The notes under the pieces were generated by a model that was given only the letters and a program-made list of their open reading frames with translations, had not been told where the DNA came from and made no database searches. Below, piece after piece: positions 4,568-5,946 of a stretch of DNA of 5,946 nucleotides. The stretch is from assembly GCA_014380705.1 (NCBI GenBank), contig JACMJI010000023.1, positions 1 through 5,946 of the forward strand. The letters run 5' to 3'. Every line of letters starts with the position of its first letter. Within the stretch, counting starts at the first letter, position 1. The DNA is from Gorillibacterium sp. GTDB lineage: Bacteria; Bacillota; Bacilli; Paenibacillales; NBRC-103111. The position numbers and the translations under genes were made by a program.

Positions 4568-5946
4568 ATGGAAGTAACGGATACCATGAGGGAAATGGTT
4601 CAAGAGGGACAAAAGGAAGGGGAAGGGGAAGCTGGCCGAGAGAATACAGGAGGCAAAACGAAAGGTCCATTTACCGGGCAAACGATCAAAGCGGTTCTTG
4701 GAGATGACGAATTCGCCCTTAACGAGCAAGGGCTTTTCCATGTAGCAATCGACGGAGACCGGATCAACCCAATAATGTTGGTTTGCGCTCCGCTGAAAAT
4801 CGTGGCGGACACCCGCGATGTCAACGGCGAAAACTGGGGGCGCATCCTTGAATTCCGAGACAAGGACGGCAAGCTCCAGCAGTACACCATGAGGATGCAG
4901 GATTTGAGGCGAGACGGGGATGACGTTGTAGATGTGTTGCTCTCAAGAGGACTATCCATCGCACCAGGGAAAAAGTCACGACTACGACTTGTCGAGTACG
5001 TTCAAAACAGCATGCCTGAAAACGACACAAAAGCTAGATCCACCGACATGACGGGTTGGCATGATCAGCGGTTCGTGCTGTCAAATGAGATCATCGGAGA
5101 GGGCAAGGAGCAAATTCTCTACCATGGGCGGCAACCGAATGCCAAGACCTACGAGCAGAAGGGAACCCTTGAAGAATGGCGGTCGAATATAGCTAGGCTC
5201 TCCGTAGGCAACTCCCGGCTAATCCTCGCCATTGCAGCAGCATTTGCGGCACCAATTCTTCGTTTAGTGGGAATGGAGGGCGGCGGCGTCCACTTCGTTG
5301 GTACCAGCAGTACAGGAAAAAGTACGGCCCTTTACGTGGCAGCATCGGTAATGGGTAGCCCCGAGCACTACAACCAATCGTGGCGGGCAACTGGTAACGG
5401 GCTGGAAGGGATTGCAAAATTTCATAACGATACATGTCTCATCATAGATGAAATGGGGCAAGTTCAGGCGAAGGAGGCTGGAGAAATTAGCTACATGCTA
5501 GCAAACGGGGCTGGGAAACTCAGAGCCAACATAAGAGGTGAGGCGCGAGAGAAAGCAAACTGGCGATTGCTCTTTCTCTCTTCAGGTGAAGTGACATTGG
5601 CGGAACACATGAACGAAGGAGGGAAGAAAGCACGGGCTGGTATGGAAATCAGACTTGTGGATATTCACGCTGATGCAGGAAAAGATATGGGAATATTCGA
5701 AGACATTCATGGGTTCGGTAATGGCGCCGAATTCTCGGACATGTTGAAGTCTTGCGCTGCGGATTACCACGGGGTCGCTTTCCGAGAATTTGTCAGGTGT
5801 ATCATCGCCGAAGGTGATCTCATACGCGCTAGTATCGGGGAACTTCAAGAAGATTTTTTGGAGAACCAAATACCTGAAAATGCATCAGGGCAAGTCAGGA
5901 GGGTGGCTGCACGGTTTGCACTCATAGCCGCTGCCGGTGAACTTGC
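4568..5946 (+). CDS. DUF927 (Cch-like) AAA+ helicase, 3' end cut by window
   Basis: 459 codons are visible and the frame is still open at the right edge. The N-terminal 30 or so residues are acidic and Gly-rich. Residues about 35-200 match the leader region of DUF927 proteins, and about 200-380 the ATPase core. This contains Walker A at 245-253 (GTSSTGKST, Lys251), Walker B at 290-295 (CLIIDE, Asp294 and Glu295), a sensor-like LLFLSSGE at 334-341, and the typical AGMEIRLVDI with Arg362. DUF927 proteins include the Cch helicases of staphylococcal SCC elements, which are MCM-like replicative helicases (established knowledge). By homology this protein should unwind the element's DNA for replication. 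No TOPRIM or other primase domain precedes the ATPase here. AGGAGA at 4553-4558, nine bases before ATG 4568, supports the start. ATG codons 7 and 10 are less well placed. Iteron-like repeats lie directly upstream. Confidence 0.9.
   Translation, partial: MEVTDTMREMVQEGQKEGEGEAGRENTGGKTKGPFTGQTIKAVLGDDEFALNEQGLFHVAIDGDRINPIMLVCAPLKIVADTRDVNGENWGRILEFRDKDGKLQQYTMRMQDLRRDGDDVVDVLLSRGLSIAPGKKSRLRLVEYVQNSMPENDTKARSTDMTGWHDQRFVLSNEIIGEGKEQILYHGRQPNAKTYEQKGTLEEWRSNIARLSVGNSRLILAIAAAFAAPILRLVGMEGGGVHFVGTSSTGKSTALYVAASVMGSPEHYNQSWRATGNGLEGIAKFHNDTCLIIDEMGQVQAKEAGEISYMLANGAGKLRANIRGEAREKANWRLLFLSSGEVTLAEHMNEGGKKARAGMEIRLVDIHADAGKDMGIFEDIHGFGNGAEFSDMLKSCAADYHGVAFREFVRCIIAEGDLIRASIGELQEDFLENQIPENASGQVRRVAARFALIAAAGEL

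Larger units (their letters stand above)
1308..5946 (+). mobile_element. Integrative element in tRNA-Thr, left end plus replication module
   Basis: The left boundary is the tRNA-Thr fragment at 1308-1354. The element extends beyond the window. Its order is att, integrase, unknown cargo-like gene, terminator, AlpA-like regulator, small protein, iteron-like repeats, DUF927 helicase. No phage structural, packaging, conjugation or toxin-antitoxin genes are visible in this part. The gene set resembles phage satellites and SCC-like islands that encode their own helicase. Which class it belongs to depends on genes to the right of 5946. Confidence 0.8.

Noticed and set aside
4538..5869. Minus-strand frames under the helicase gene
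   Set aside because: They are shadows of the DUF927 coding frame, which carries intact Walker A and B motifs.

Overview
The window spans a chromosome-to-island junction in a bacterium. The moderate GC content, the form of a tRNA-Thr(CGU) remnant and the style of the genes remind me of Geobacter or other Desulfuromonadales (inference from memory, not proven here). Positions 1 to about 1307 look like host chromosome. From about 1308 rightward is an integrative element that runs off the right edge of the window.

Host side (1-1307): no complete protein gene is supported. The main content is a pair of paralogous, apparently free-standing small RNA genes (about 265-454 and 949-1133). Each has its own promoter at the same relative position, a conserved 5' domain containing an AAAAAGGAGGTAGT segment, two further hairpins and a GC-rich intrinsic terminator. 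They are followed by a minus-strand terminator (1270-1297), which is best read as the old terminator of a tRNA gene.

Junction (1308-1354): this is the 3' part of a tRNA-Thr with anticodon CGU on the minus strand, from CCA back into the anticodon stem, where the match stops. This is the expected footprint of a tyrosine recombinase that crosses over in the anticodon loop. The intact tRNA gene should lie at the other end of the element, outside the window.

Element (1308-5946+), all clear genes on the plus strand: (1) a 485-residue tyrosine integrase with an N-terminal arm-binding-type domain, preceded by a stretch with two sets of short direct repeats; (2) 21 bases later, an unrecognised, AT-rich gene for a 256-residue protein, closed by a strong terminator; (3) a gap of about 210 bases that may carry a decayed minus-strand gene tail; (4) a 61-residue AlpA/excisionase-like winged-helix protein; (5) a 54-residue unknown protein; (6) two near-identical 25-base direct repeats, 32 bases apart and each ending in a CCTGWCAGG dyad, directly upstream of (7) a large DUF927 (Cch-like) AAA+ helicase, cut by the window edge.

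The combination of tRNA-targeting integrase, AlpA-type regulator and DUF927 helicase with iteron-like repeats suggests an element that excises and probably replicates its own DNA, like phage satellites or SCC-type elements. The best candidates for undescribed biology are the duplicated small RNA, the iteron/operator repeat and the 256-residue protein.
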